A stretch of 64,000 nt of DNA from Manduca sexta (taxonomy: Eukaryota > Arthropoda > Insecta > Lepidoptera > Sphingidae), in the NCBI RefSeq assembly GCF_014839805.1, contig NC_051124.1:4154001-4218000 (forward strand), in the 5' to 3' direction. The notes beneath the pieces were generated by a model. That model was not told the origin of the DNA, made no database searches, and saw only the letters and a program-made list of their open reading frames with translations. Positions 1-10,418 of this stretch are shown here, one piece after another (position 1 is the stretch's first letter; each line of letters begins with the position of its first letter). The translations under genes and the position numbers were made by a program.

Positions 1-2
1 AA

Positions 3-1972
3 GCGAAGGGAAGACGATTTTCGCTAGAGGAAAAAATTTTGTCATTGTCTTTATTCAAAAAAAGTCCTAAGTGTTACAAACTTTTATGCAAGTATTTTAC
101 TCTACCATCATCCAAGTGCGATGAAACGAGTACTAAGCTAAATTAAATAATTCCAGGAATAAATCCTATAATTTTTAAAGGTTGAAAATGACACTGTTGG
201 AAAAGGATAATAAAAATCGTTTTTGCACTGTTCTTTTCGACGAAATGTCAATCACTCCCCATTTGTCATATGATCCATACAAAGATGAAATACAAGGGTT
301 TGCTTCAAATAAAAATGCTCTTTTTCTAACCACGCTTTGGTTTTATGATAAAAGGCATAAAAAATTTTAAGCAGCCAATAGCATATTATTTTACAAATGG
401 ACTTAATAAGATAGAATTAAAAATACTAATACGAACTGTCTTGGAACATGCTATTGATGCTGGACTCAACGTAATTAGCACAACATGCGACCAGGCACCC
501 GTTAATGTCGGTGCCATAACAGAGTTGGTTAATGAAACGAAAGCTATATATTTACGGAAAGGAAAAGTGATTGGTATCATGACATAATACGCATTAAAGG
601 ACAAATAATAACCCGTTATATGATGTTCCCCATTTAATAAAAGGCCTTCGTAATAATCTACTTACTAAGGACCTTATCTATACAACAAATAATAAAGTAA
701 AAATTATAATATGGGATTATTATCAAATGGTGTTCAGGGCAGATAAATCGTACGGAGAATTGTTATTACATAAACTAAACGAAGAGCATGTGAATCCTGA
801 GAAAATCAACAAAATGCGGGTAAAGTTGGCAACACAAGTTTTTAGTCATACAATGGCTGTTGCGGCTGAACATTTAACGGCAAGAGGCGATCTTCCAGCA
901 GAATGTCGTCAGTTAGTAGATTTCACACTTTTACTTGACAATTTATTTGATTCATTGAACGGCAAAAGTATGTTCATCCCAAATGGTAAAATTTATAAAG
1001 GACCTATAAAAATAAATTCACCTCACCATGAATTGTGGCGAAAAGCCAAAGAGATATTAAAAACTGTAAAATTTATTCATAAAAATAAACAGGGCAACAA
1101 AATTCGTGTAACAGCAATAACTGTTCCTTCTGTGACAAATTTAATTAAAACTATAGAAGGAATGGAATATATTTGGCAACGGTTATCGGGTAAATATGGT
1201 TTCCACGAAATGTTGACGAAAAATTTCAACCAAGACCCGCTGGAGAATTTCTTCGGAAATATAAGGAGTTACGGGTCAAGAAATATTGCACCAAATACAA
1301 CGGATTTTGAAGGTGCTTTTAAAGCATTATTAATAAATAATTATAATGTTCCTCATTCCAAGAATGCGAATTGTGCCGAGGATTCAAATGTTTGCCTGAC
1401 GTTAGATTTTTATTTAAAAGAAAAAGTTAATGATACTGTGGTACCTGAGGACAATGTTATTCACTTTAACACTGATATACTTAGTTTTGATGAGCCTCAA
1501 AATAATGACGCTGGTCAAAGTAACTACGTCTGTGGATGGGTTTTGAAAAAAACTCTGACAAATGTAATTAAGGGTTGTCAAATCTGTAAGAAAACTTTAC
1601 TAGAGCAAGAATTAAATAAAAATAATTCATATATTAGAGCCAAGGAATATAAAAATAAAAAATGGTTGTGTTATCCTAGTCCAGAAATTGAAATCTTCTT
1701 CAAAGAAATCCAAAATATTGCTACAAAACTTTAAAACAGACGTACCTAAAAGAGGTATAAAAAAGCAAATGACACAATTCGTAAATTTGTTAGTTCCTCG
1801 TCCAGTTTTGTGTCAATCTCATAGCGATAAATTTTATGATTATTTTATAAATGTAACATTCAATGTCATTTTACATACTTGGTGTAGATCTATTAACAGA
1901 ATTTTAGATGGCAAAATAATTAATTATAATGGTGACGATCTAACAAAATTGCTGCAGCACAATATTATTTAA
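3..1972 (+). pseudogene. Degenerate P-element (THAP9-like) transposase, N-terminus off the window
   Basis: Relic of a P-superfamily DNA transposon transposase. The coding sequence is broken over several frames: about 3-149 (a helix-turn-helix-like stretch with GRRFSLEEKILSLSLFKKSP), 182-370 (start of the RNase H-like catalytic domain, LFDEMSI then a Y/D/GF pattern), 345-587 (continuation after a frame change, with TTCDQAP), 727-1734 (335 codons, with NFNQDPLENFFGNIRSYG, typical of the C-terminal catalytic half) and 1688-1972 (C-terminal tail). Stops at the joins and at least three frame changes show it is inactive. The N-terminal THAP zinc finger is not seen and would lie left of the window. 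I could not find terminal inverted repeats. Family assignment rests on recognised motifs; the P superfamily is fairly secure, the exact family is not. Confidence 0.8.
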
Positions 1973-2227
1973 AATATAAAAATTATAAAACCAAAAAATA
2001 GATTTGAATCGGTATACCTACGCGCTGGAGTGAAAATATTGTCTATACTACCGTCGCATTCGCCATCAGTACCGTTGTCAACGTACTTTTTCATCATTGT
2101 AATTATTTTAATGAGCCACCAGATAGTTTTTATTATGACCGGGGCCGCACGGCCTCACGCGACAGTGGGAAAAATTGTTTAATTAACAAACCTTTTCAAT
2201 CTGTTCACCCCGTTATTTTAATTAAGT

Positions 2228-2332
2228 AGGCGTGTCGATTTTTGACCGATTAATTGAAGAATCGATTTTTTGGCCTAAAATATCGATTTAAAAACGATTT
2301 ATAGTTTTAAATCGATATTTCACGATTGAAAA
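2228..2332. repeat. Cluster of degenerate ATCGATTT-like units
   Basis: An AT-rich tract in which ATCGAT or CGATTT recurs about every 15-25 bases in both orientations. It is probably a decayed simple repeat or the remains of a transposon end. No coding content. The rest of 1973-3967 shows only AT-rich sequence with no gene or recognisable element. Confidence 0.4.
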
Positions 2333-3967
2333 TCAAGATTTGACGTTATTTATTTTGATAAAAACTATAAAACGATTTATTAGATTTCTATTAATAATTT
2401 TATAAAATGTATGGCCTCTTGTATGTCCTACTCGACATAAATACAGTTCCAACTTCAAGTCAATGTAGCTATATTTTGGATGTCTTTGTTTTCTTTTAAA
2501 GCTATGCATGTGGTGTAAGTATATTCAATAGTCTGTCTAGGATAGTACAACCATTTAGATATGAAAATAAGTTTAAGGAAACTCCACGCATGTGAAGTAA
2601 ACGCAGGTGGGTGCGATCTCGTGCAAAAGATCCCCGTTTTCTCCTCTCCCAATCTTTAGGGTGTTTAACTCTAGTAGACCGGCATGATTGTAGCTAAAGT
2701 CATTAGATAGTCATCTGTTACCATTCGATACTTTATCTGGACAGTCTAATAATTAAAAAAAAATCCAAATCGGTCCATAAATGAGCGAGTTCTGAGGTAA
2801 CAAAAATATAAAAATAATAATACACGTTGAATTGATAACTTCCTCCTTTTATTGAATTCGGTTGAAAAATAGTATTTTTGAAAATAACCTAGCCTTAATT
2901 TTCAGCCACATATAGGGGAAGGGGTGTAGCGATTTCTATTTATTGTAAATGAGTACTCAATAATTAGGCTGGCCAGCCGGTTCAGTATCGCGCCCTTTTT
3001 GTTTCTTCTTTTTTTTCGCACGACTGACCACGTCACCTTGCTCATTATACATAATATATTACGAACACCTCTGCCACACTCAGCTGGGAGTGCGTTGAGT
3101 GAAGAGTTTCCAGTAACTTTAAGGTCTAATATAATGTTTTGTTTTTTTTTTAATTACACAAAAATTACATTTGTTTCTGTTTTAAAAAATCTAAAAACAA
3201 CATAGTTAATTAGATCAGATTCTATGTCATTTGACTGATTGAAGCAATTTATACTATATATAATAACATAACAAGTACCTACTAAACTGGAGGTGATCAC
3301 ATAATCCTCAGCGCAATTTGATAATTCTGTAAGAAGAAAATATTATTAATTATTTATTCAATAAAGCTTGAAGACTTTAAATACTTGAGTAGGTTGCTTA
3401 TTTCTTCCTGTGCTCTAAGTCTCTACGCAGGTATTGGTTTTAATTTCATGACAATTCGCTCATTTATCTATTTATTCAATGACCCTTACCAAATATATGA
3501 TATATCTTCGTTTTTAATTAAATTTGGACTTGGATTTTGTTCACGTATTGTTTATTAATTTATTTACAGATGAATTTTTATCTTACACGTTCATATTTAA
3601 ATAGTAAAGGGTGCTGCCCTTAAAAATAGACCATGTAGATATATGTATCTACAATTAATATGATTAGCAGTCTCATAAGATTGATTTCTTGTGACTATAG
3701 TGTTTACGGTCCCTTACTAAAAGATCCTTTAAAATTACCATAGGGAAAACGGCTTTGATTTAAGTTTAAAATAGATAAAGTATCAAGTCCAAGTGTTATT
3801 CTTTTACTGACGTATCCTTCATGGAAGACAGCTTCAGCGTAAAATTGTCCTTACAACATCATTGATATGATCATCTGGTTGTGTTTCCATTCTTATCTGC
3901 TTTTAGTTATACAAGTGTCAAATTAACGAAGGACCAGCTATACCAGGTTTATAGAGGATCAATTTGC

Positions 3968-4541
3968 ATATACGGGATGTCCAAGAAAATAGTGTCAAGC
4001 GGAAGTCCAGAGATAGAGCACCCCTTGGGGTATTCGAATCACTCCCATGTATGTTCCGCGATTTTCCATAGATTTCGATTTATTAATATTTTTCTGAATT
4101 TTCAATTTGAATGATTAAATGTGTTCTTTTTAAAAAAGTAGAAGACTTATTCGAGATTTTTTTGTTCTAACTAAATTTTCATTAGTTGTACTGTTTTGCT
4201 AAAAGTAATCAGCTTCGTAACTTTAATGAAAATTATGAAAATATTGGTGTAAAGTAAAAAACTTACGTTCTATGAATTAAGACTTAAATTTTCTTCTTTG
4301 AATTAAAAATCTAAACAGATGACTTTGTGGTTCTAAGGTAGGCTAAAAACTTCTCTAGATTCTCAACTTACATATTAATTAAAAAAAACACAGTCCTTCA
4401 TTGGGCTATTTTGGCTAAAATCAGCGTTAAAAAAACAGCGAGGTAGAAAATTGTTTAAATTGGTCATCAGATTACAATTATTTTTTATGACGTCTCATCA
4501 TTCCTAAGGTTAATTAGTTTGTTAACTAACCAAAAATGTCT
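3968..4541 (+). repeat. Outer part of left arm of the foldback
   Basis: Inverted match to about 6120-6694. Shared landmarks are CAAGCGG with GTCCAGAGATAGAGCACC at the outside, GATGACTTTGTGGTTCTAAGGTAGG in the middle (written reversed on the right), and TTAATTAGTTTGT near the inside. The arm is interrupted at AATGTCT by the nested LINE. Confidence 0.75.
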
Positions 4542-5758
4542 TTTTTTTTCGCGGAGAAAGTGCCTTATTACTACCGCCCAACTTTCGTGGGGGGCGACTG
4601 AGCGGTTATGCTGGGGTAATCGTGCCTTACGGCTCGGCGTTGAGCCGCCTGGATTTGATGTTGACCTTCGGGCGACCGCCGGGCCGAGTCCCTAACCTTA
4701 TATACAACTTAACCTATGTACGGCCTACCAGCTAAAACTCTGTGGTGGTGAGCCACTGAAGCACTCCCTCAGCCTCGCGGCGAGGGCGTCGGCCCTCTCC
4801 TCTGAGTTGGCCCTGGGCACCTCGTACATAGGGGCGCCCGTGGCCGCGAACTTTGGCCTCAGTTTAGAGATATCTAGGCCGGTAAGGTCCACTCTGGCCT
4901 GGGCGTCCGTCAGGACCTGTTTGTAAGATAGGCCCTTGGCCACCGCCGCTGGCGTCAAAGATATAATAACTGCCGCGGAGCGTGATGGTCTCAGTTTCGG
5001 TTCAGCCCGGCGCGCCGGTTGTCTCGGCTGTGTGTTTGCCGTTGGCTCTGAGGCGGGCTTCGTCTTTTTACTCCTTCTACTGGCCACCACTACCAACGGC
5101 GTGTTCAGCGACGCAGGAGCCGGCGGCAATGGACGGGGCTCCGAGGTTTGTTGTTCTGGAGGAGGCTGTCCCTTCTTCTTGGTCTTCGGTTGTTTCTGAT
5201 TCCGCGCAACTTTCTCCTGTGGTGCCGTTCTTTTGCCTGTTGGCCCCCCTTTGGCGGGGAGGTGGCGTCGCAGTCGCCAGGGCCGTAGAAGGACCCGCGT
5301 GTGGCGGTGCGCAGCCAGGCCCACCCACTGGAGCGGCGGGGAGGGAGCGGGAGCGGGCTGGACTGTTTTCTTCCCCCTTCCTTTGCCCTTCTCCTTCGTC
5401 GGTTTTCCTTGTGTTCCACCAACGAATCCATCTGATACGGGGAGTTGGATGTCCCCGGAAGTAGTTTTCCGCTCATGTGCCAATAGGGGGCGTTGTGCAG
5501 GGCCCATGAGGATTGATTCCATCCTGGCCTGCACCCTTGCCTCCACCATTGCTAACATTTCCTCAGTGGAAGGCCTGCTGGCGGACGTCTCCAGTTCTTT
5601 CAGGCGCTTCTGGAGGGAGCTGTTTTCATCCTGGAGCGTTGGACGTGTTGTTCCCTCAGTCTCCCCCGTGACCATGAAGGCTGCAAAGTCTTCGAAACGT
5701 CGGGACAAAAATAAAAAACAAAAAACCGCGATAGAATCCGGAAAATTTGTTTAATTTC
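4542..5758 (-). mobile_element. ORF1-only (HAL1-like) non-LTR element, R1-like
   Basis: A GC-rich insertion in AT-rich DNA. Reading the minus strand, a short 5' leader is followed by an ORF1-like frame, a 3' untranslated region of about 180 bases, and an A-tract (T run at 4541-4549 on the plus strand). A 7-base target-site duplication AATGTCT flanks it (4535-4541 and 5759-5765). There is no endonuclease or reverse transcriptase. The ORF1-UTR-polyA layout, with clean flanking duplication, implies movement in trans by a full-length R1-clade LINE. The clade call rests on the gag-like C-terminal region and is moderate. Confidence 0.65.
4725..5675 (-). CDS. ORF1 (gag-like) protein of the nested LINE, lacking zinc knuckles
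   Basis: A continuous minus-strand frame. I take the ATG at 5675 (MVTGETEG) as the start because the frame upstream has no ATG. A short heptad-like stretch (DENSSLQKRLKELE) is followed by a long low-complexity middle rich in Pro, Lys, Arg and Gln. The C-terminal region contains TGAPMYEVPRANSEERADAL, resembling the segment that precedes the CCHC zinc knuckles in R1-clade ORF1 proteins. The frame stops soon afterwards, before any CCHC motif, so the nucleic-acid-binding module is missing. The middle may have changed frame, since a second open frame overlaps 5105-5476. It probably encodes no functional RNA-binding protein. Confidence 0.55.
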   Translation of the reverse strand: MVTGETEGTTRPTLQDENSSLQKRLKELETSASRPSTEEMLAMVEARVQARMESILMGPAQRPLLAHERKTTSGDIQLPVSDGFVGGTQGKPTKEKGKGRGKKTVQPAPAPSPPLQWVGLAAHRHTRVLLRPWRLRRHLPAKGGPTGKRTAPQEKVARNQKQPKTKKKGQPPPEQQTSEPRPLPPAPASLNTPLVVVASRRSKKTKPASEPTANTQPRQPARRAEPKLRPSRSAAVIISLTPAAVAKGLSYKQVLTDAQARVDLTGLDISKLRPKFAATGAPMYEVPRANSEERADALAARLRECFSGSPPQSFSW

Positions 5759-5997
5759 AATGTCTAACATTCGCGTAAACATAAGAAATCATAATTTTGC
5801 TTAATTCGTTCTCGTGGTTTAAGGCTTGTAAAAGTGGGTGCAATTCTTTAATCTGCAATTACAATGGGCCGAGGGGGATAAGAGACCGAATTATTGCTAT
5901 TTCTCTCACTCTTGTTGACAAGAAGGGCAGCGTGCAACCGACGTTTTACCTGAGACGAAGTTGGGCCGAGAGAAATGGATGAGGACATCTATTTGGC

Positions 5998-6694
5998 CAA
6001 TAATTCGGTATCTTATCCCCTCAGCCCATTGTAATCGCAGGTAAAAGAGTGTCACCCACGTTTACAATCTTTAAACCACGAGAACGAATCATACAAAATT
6101 AATTGAATTTAAACACAAGGATAGGCCAAATGTTTAACTTATAGCTTTCTTGCAGTTATTTTCGGTTAGTTTACAAACTAATTAATCTTAGGAGTGATGA
6201 GAAGTCAAAACAAATTGTAATCTAATCTCTTTTAAGGCTGATTTTAGCCAAAATAGCCCCTATGAAGGACTTTAGTTTTTTAATGAATATGCAAGTTAAG
6301 AGTCTGGAGAAGTTTTTGACCTACCTTAGAACCACAAAGTCATCTGTTTAGATTTTTAATTCAAAGAAGAAAATTTAAGTCTTAATTCATAGAACGTAAG
6401 TTTTTTACTTTACACCAATATTTTTATAATTTTCATTAAAGTTACGAAGCTGATGGTTTTAACAAAAAGGAAAACTAATGAAAATGTTGTTGCAACAAAA
6501 AAATCTCGAATAAGCCTTCTACTTTTTTAAAAAGAAAACATTTAAGCTTAATCATTCAAATTGAAAATTCAGAAAAATATTAATAAATCGAAATCTATGG
6601 AAAATGGCAGAACAAACATGGGGGTGATTCGGATACCCCAAGGGGTGCTCTATCTCTGGACCTCCGCTTGACACTATTTTCTGGGACACCTGTA
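5998..6694 (-). repeat. Right arm of the foldback
   Basis: Inverted partner of 3968-4541 plus 5766-5896. It is uninterrupted, so it shows the arm as it was before the LINE inserted in the left arm. Several small indels separate the arms. Confidence 0.75.
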
Positions 6695-8420
6695 TATAAG
6701 CCTTCTGGGTCGCCTAATAATATTGCCTCGGTCAAAAACTATTCATTCGTTCCTCCATCGACCTACTTGCTTTAGTTGATGTTTTGTTTAGGTTACAACC
6801 GGTACCTATATTTTTGCAGCGATTCGCATTACTTCCTTTATATTTTATGTAACAAGTGTCATTTTGTATACGACTTATTTATGATTTCGTTATTTGATCA
6901 TAATGTTCATTTTGTATTTATTATATGTTGTAATTTAACCCATAGTGAATAGTGAAGGCAATTTATTAAAAGATACGTATACAACGGCTAAATTGTTTTG
7001 CTTTTATCGCGTAAATTGTTCGAATCTCTCCTTTTTTTTTGGTAAATATTCTATTCAGATCATATACCGACTGTTATGGTATATTACTAATATGTATCGG
7101 CAATTTGTATTGCATACGCATTGCGCTGTTGATTACTGCCCGGTTTCATAGACCTGTTTTAAATAAGTTCTTATTAAAATTATTTTATCTTTCTTATTTA
7201 ACCAATTGTTAATTTAATCTGTTTGATATCGACATAAAATATTTTTTATATCATAAATAAAAAAACCTTCGCATGACGAAGAGAGTATGTTTTAATTAAT
7301 GCTAATCTTTATAGTTCCTTTTTCTATGGACAAGTATAATGAACATTGTAAACTTGATGTTAATTTCTTTTCCAGTGAACATTTTCAAAGTTTTAAAAGT
7401 AGCGTGACTTATTTGTGAAATAATTTGGTTTAGCTTAGAATAAGATTGTTCTTGTTGATATTAGTTTAACTTATTTGTATAGAAAGATAATGCTAGGATC
7501 CGAATTTTCTTTTTGATGAAGACAATGACTTTATTTAAACCCCTAAATAAAATTGTCTAGACTTTGTTTTATCTGGCTAGCTAGTATGTTTCTGAGTTAA
7601 TTGCTGTTCTAGATTTGTAAAGTTTTCTGTATTTCTATAATGAATCGTATATTATTAGGCAACTTTTTTAAATGTTAATCAATCCTCTTTTACTTGAACA
7701 TTTATACTTGATATTTATTTGGATGATACATTAAGCTGAATAATAAAATGATTATCGAAATACAAAACAATTACATTAAGTTAAATCAATTGTAATAAAA
7801 ATATAGTTTAACAATTGAGAATGTTTTAGCATATTATAAATATCAATGTTAATTATTATTTGTCACAGGTATTTTCAGACATTAAACGATAGTTTATTAT
7901 TGACACACTTTAAATATTACTGGAAAAAAAAATTTACACAAGTATTTCGGAATTTTACAGTGTTCAAATATATAATTATATTTTTCTCGTTCACGCCTGC
8001 GTTAAAGAATTTTCTGGGAATAAATATCCCATTGTGCATTTTTATTGCATAAAAACAGCTCATATCGTCTTAATTTAGGGCTTGGTTCGTCTGTGAGCCG
8101 AATTTTTATTTAGAGGTTTATCAATTATAGTTTATATTCCGCGCATATACTTTCACGTGTATAAAATTAGTAGGCAAGTAGGATCATAGACCTGGTATTG
8201 TACAGAAAAACAATTTCATTACGTAATTTTGTTTTGGTCTAAAACTATTTGTGTTGTGTACCAAGTGCACCTGTTTTTTATTTTTTGCAATTGAATGACG
8301 AAAAGCAATCGACCACACATAAACAGCGATGATTGATTAATTTCTTCTTCATAACCGAACTTTGACCACGGCGCGGCGGTCAATCTCAACGGAGAATAGC
8401 CAAGTACTCAAGAGATATTA
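6695..8420. other. Gene-free AT-rich stretch
   Basis: No reading frame with splice signals or recognisable motifs, no structured RNA and no clear element. Open frames here (for example 6945-7151 and 7846-8052) are short, AT-biased and lack family features. Confidence 0.5.
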
Positions 8421-8424
8421 TATT

Positions 8425-8697
8425 GTACAAGTGTGTGCGCAATACACACGTGCACTCTCTGTTCCTTCACTCTCATAGTCCGGTGAGACGGCAATCCGAC
8501 ATGACCGGAGAGAGATCAGGCGCAGTACCAACGGTTTTACGTGCTTTTCGAGGCACGAAGGTATCACACCGCTAACTTCCTGACGCCAGGCTGCGACTGA
8601 GTAATTTTTAAGATGGAAAAACTCAGTCGAATCCAGGACCTCAGCACGGTAGTAACACTCGTACCGTGTACAATTACTACTACGCCACCGAGGCAGT
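8425..8697 (-). mobile_element. tRNA-derived SINE, minus orientation
   Basis: On the minus strand the copy begins with a tRNA-like head (TGCCTCGGTGGCGTAGTAG, resembling an A box) followed about 45 bases on by GGTCCTGGATTCGA (B-box-like). The body reads through a segment with ACTCAGTCGCAGCC and a GTGCGTATTG tail. Heads and bodies of this kind are abundant in lepidopteran genomes. It is a dispersed repeat, not a tRNA gene: the head cannot fold into a full cloverleaf with an acceptor stem. Confidence 0.6.
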
Positions 8698-8732
8698 CGA
8701 GCAAACAGCATTATATAGAAACAAACTTACAT

Positions 8733-8937
8733 AATACTGTGTGGCACCCTCCTGCGTTCCTCAACCTGAGACATAAGATGTTATTCTTATATTGCCTAGC
8801 AATTATGTTGGTTACAATGTCCTTTGAATCGGAAAACAACAGTACGTGCACACTGCTACTTGGCGATGAAAATTCACATTGCGGTAACATACACAGAGGG
8901 CCTTTCAAATACGAGAGACCTACCGGCAGTAAGCCTA
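8733..8937 (+). repeat. Unnamed dispersed repeat, copy A
   Basis: About 205 bp sharing order and sequence with 19783-19985: CTGAGACAT, then TACAATGTCCTT, then CACACTG with CTTGGCG, then ATTGCGGT, then GAGAGACCTACC. The copies are clearly diverged, so old. It directly follows the SINE at 8425-8697. No function is suggested. Confidence 0.6.
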
Positions 8938-10418
8938 TCTAGGCAGTCTATGACAGTGAAGATTTTCAAAGTAACCTCACAAATACGTAATAATTAAGCA
9001 CATTATATTATATTTGTTATGTTTTTTCAATACGTAATGAAATAGTAGTTGGAAAGTCAATCCAAACATAAATACTAGTATTGTTACAAGGGTGATCTCA
9101 TTTAGAAAAACTATAACATATTGTATCATTTTAAGTCATCACGATACATGTTTCAATATTTTTTTCAACTCTTAGGCATGATTTTTCAGTTTTCAGATAA
9201 AGTTTTACAGTATAAAATGTCAGTTTCATCACTAAAGTAGTTTCGTTCTCTTTTAAATTGACTATAATTTAATTATGAATAACTTTTATCTGATAATCAA
9301 ATTATCAGACCTTACATAGCATAATAGAGACATAATACTTTGTAAATCTAATATTGAATGTGAATGTTATTAGTACTTATCTTAAGTATTTTTGTACACA
9401 AAATGTTATATCATAAAAAATGAAATAAAAACCATATTTTCAATATGATGTTTGTCTGATTAACGATCTTATTCTTAGATCTTATTACTATCGAATTATT
9501 ATGTATTGTTAATGATATAAGTACACTGTAAATAAGATGTCAGAAATATTATACTACGACGGCATAGCGGATACAGATCTGCTTGTAAGTATTTTAATAC
9601 TTGAATTGCCGTCTTCTGCAATTTTAAAACCGTTTGCAAAATAATAAAACACAATAATCCTGAATCGTGAAACGCAACGAAAATCGCGAACGCCCTCTAC
9701 CTCACAAGTATGAAGCAGCCGTAATATCGATTGGCACAAAAACCCAACGAGTAGGCTCTCTATTTCCATATATATTATAATTCTCTTTGTACCACAGTTT
9801 ATCACAATATTTTTGTTTTGATATATTATCGAATTAAGGTTATTCCACATGTCGAAAATGTGAGAGTGAGAAGCTACAATAGAATTTTAGAAAGAGATAG
9901 TCATAACATTCAAACATGGAGTAACCTACAACCGGAAAGCGCATTCTCCAAGTATTTTTATATATTTATTTAGAAGTTTTGAGACTATGCCAGTCACATA
10001 GTTTTCCAAGTTGAATCTTTGTTTAGATTCAGCAGTTCATAAATAATTTGTTTCTAAATTGTTACATAGGTTTCATATACCTGTTTGTGTTTTTTACATA
10101 TGATGAAATTAAAGCATTTGTTATTATTATTTTATGTTTATCAAAAGATTTGATAGATAATTGTCTAAAGATTGCAGCGTAATACTATGCCCCTTTGCTT
10201 TCCTAATAAAAAAGAAAATATAAATGTCATTTTGTGAGCTGTCAATTGTCAAGGCTGAAGGCTCACTACTGTCAAATGTCATAAGTTAAAAATTTTTGTT
10301 CATGTCAAGTTTTCACATAATATAGGAACACGTGTTGGCTCCAAAGAGCATTAATTGTAGACTGATTTGTAGGTAATACTACTGAGTGGGCTTTGATTAA
10401 AAACAAAAAATAAATATA
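8938..10418. other. Intergenic region upstream of ZCCHC9
   Basis: AT-rich with no supported gene. The last few hundred bases must hold the ZCCHC9 promoter and leader, but I see no clear TATA box or initiator that I would assign. Confidence 0.4.

Larger units (their letters stand above)
3968..6694. mobile_element. Long foldback element (about 0.7 kb inverted arms) with a nested LINE
   Basis: Two arms of roughly 700 bp are inverted copies of each other. The left arm (3968-4541, resuming at 5766-5896) starts near ATACGGGATGTCC; the right arm (5998-6694) ends near GGACACCTGTAT. Both carry AAAATAGTGTCAAGCGG next to the outer end and TTCGTTCTCGTGGTTTAA near the centre, in opposite orientation. The loop is about 100 bp (5897-5997). 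Removing the LINE inserted at 4542-5758 makes the left arm continuous and leaves an element of about 1.5 kb. No transposase is encoded. The superfamily is not clear from the ends; it could be a foldback-type non-autonomous DNA transposon or two copies joined head to head. Confidence 0.75.

Noticed and set aside
5233..5754. Plus-strand open frames opposite the LINE ORF1
   Set aside because: They are shadows of the GC-rich minus-strand frame.
8425..8697. tRNA gene
   Set aside because: A- and B-box-like motifs are present, but there is no acceptor stem or complete cloverleaf; it is the head of a SINE. The same applies at 28785 and 57018.
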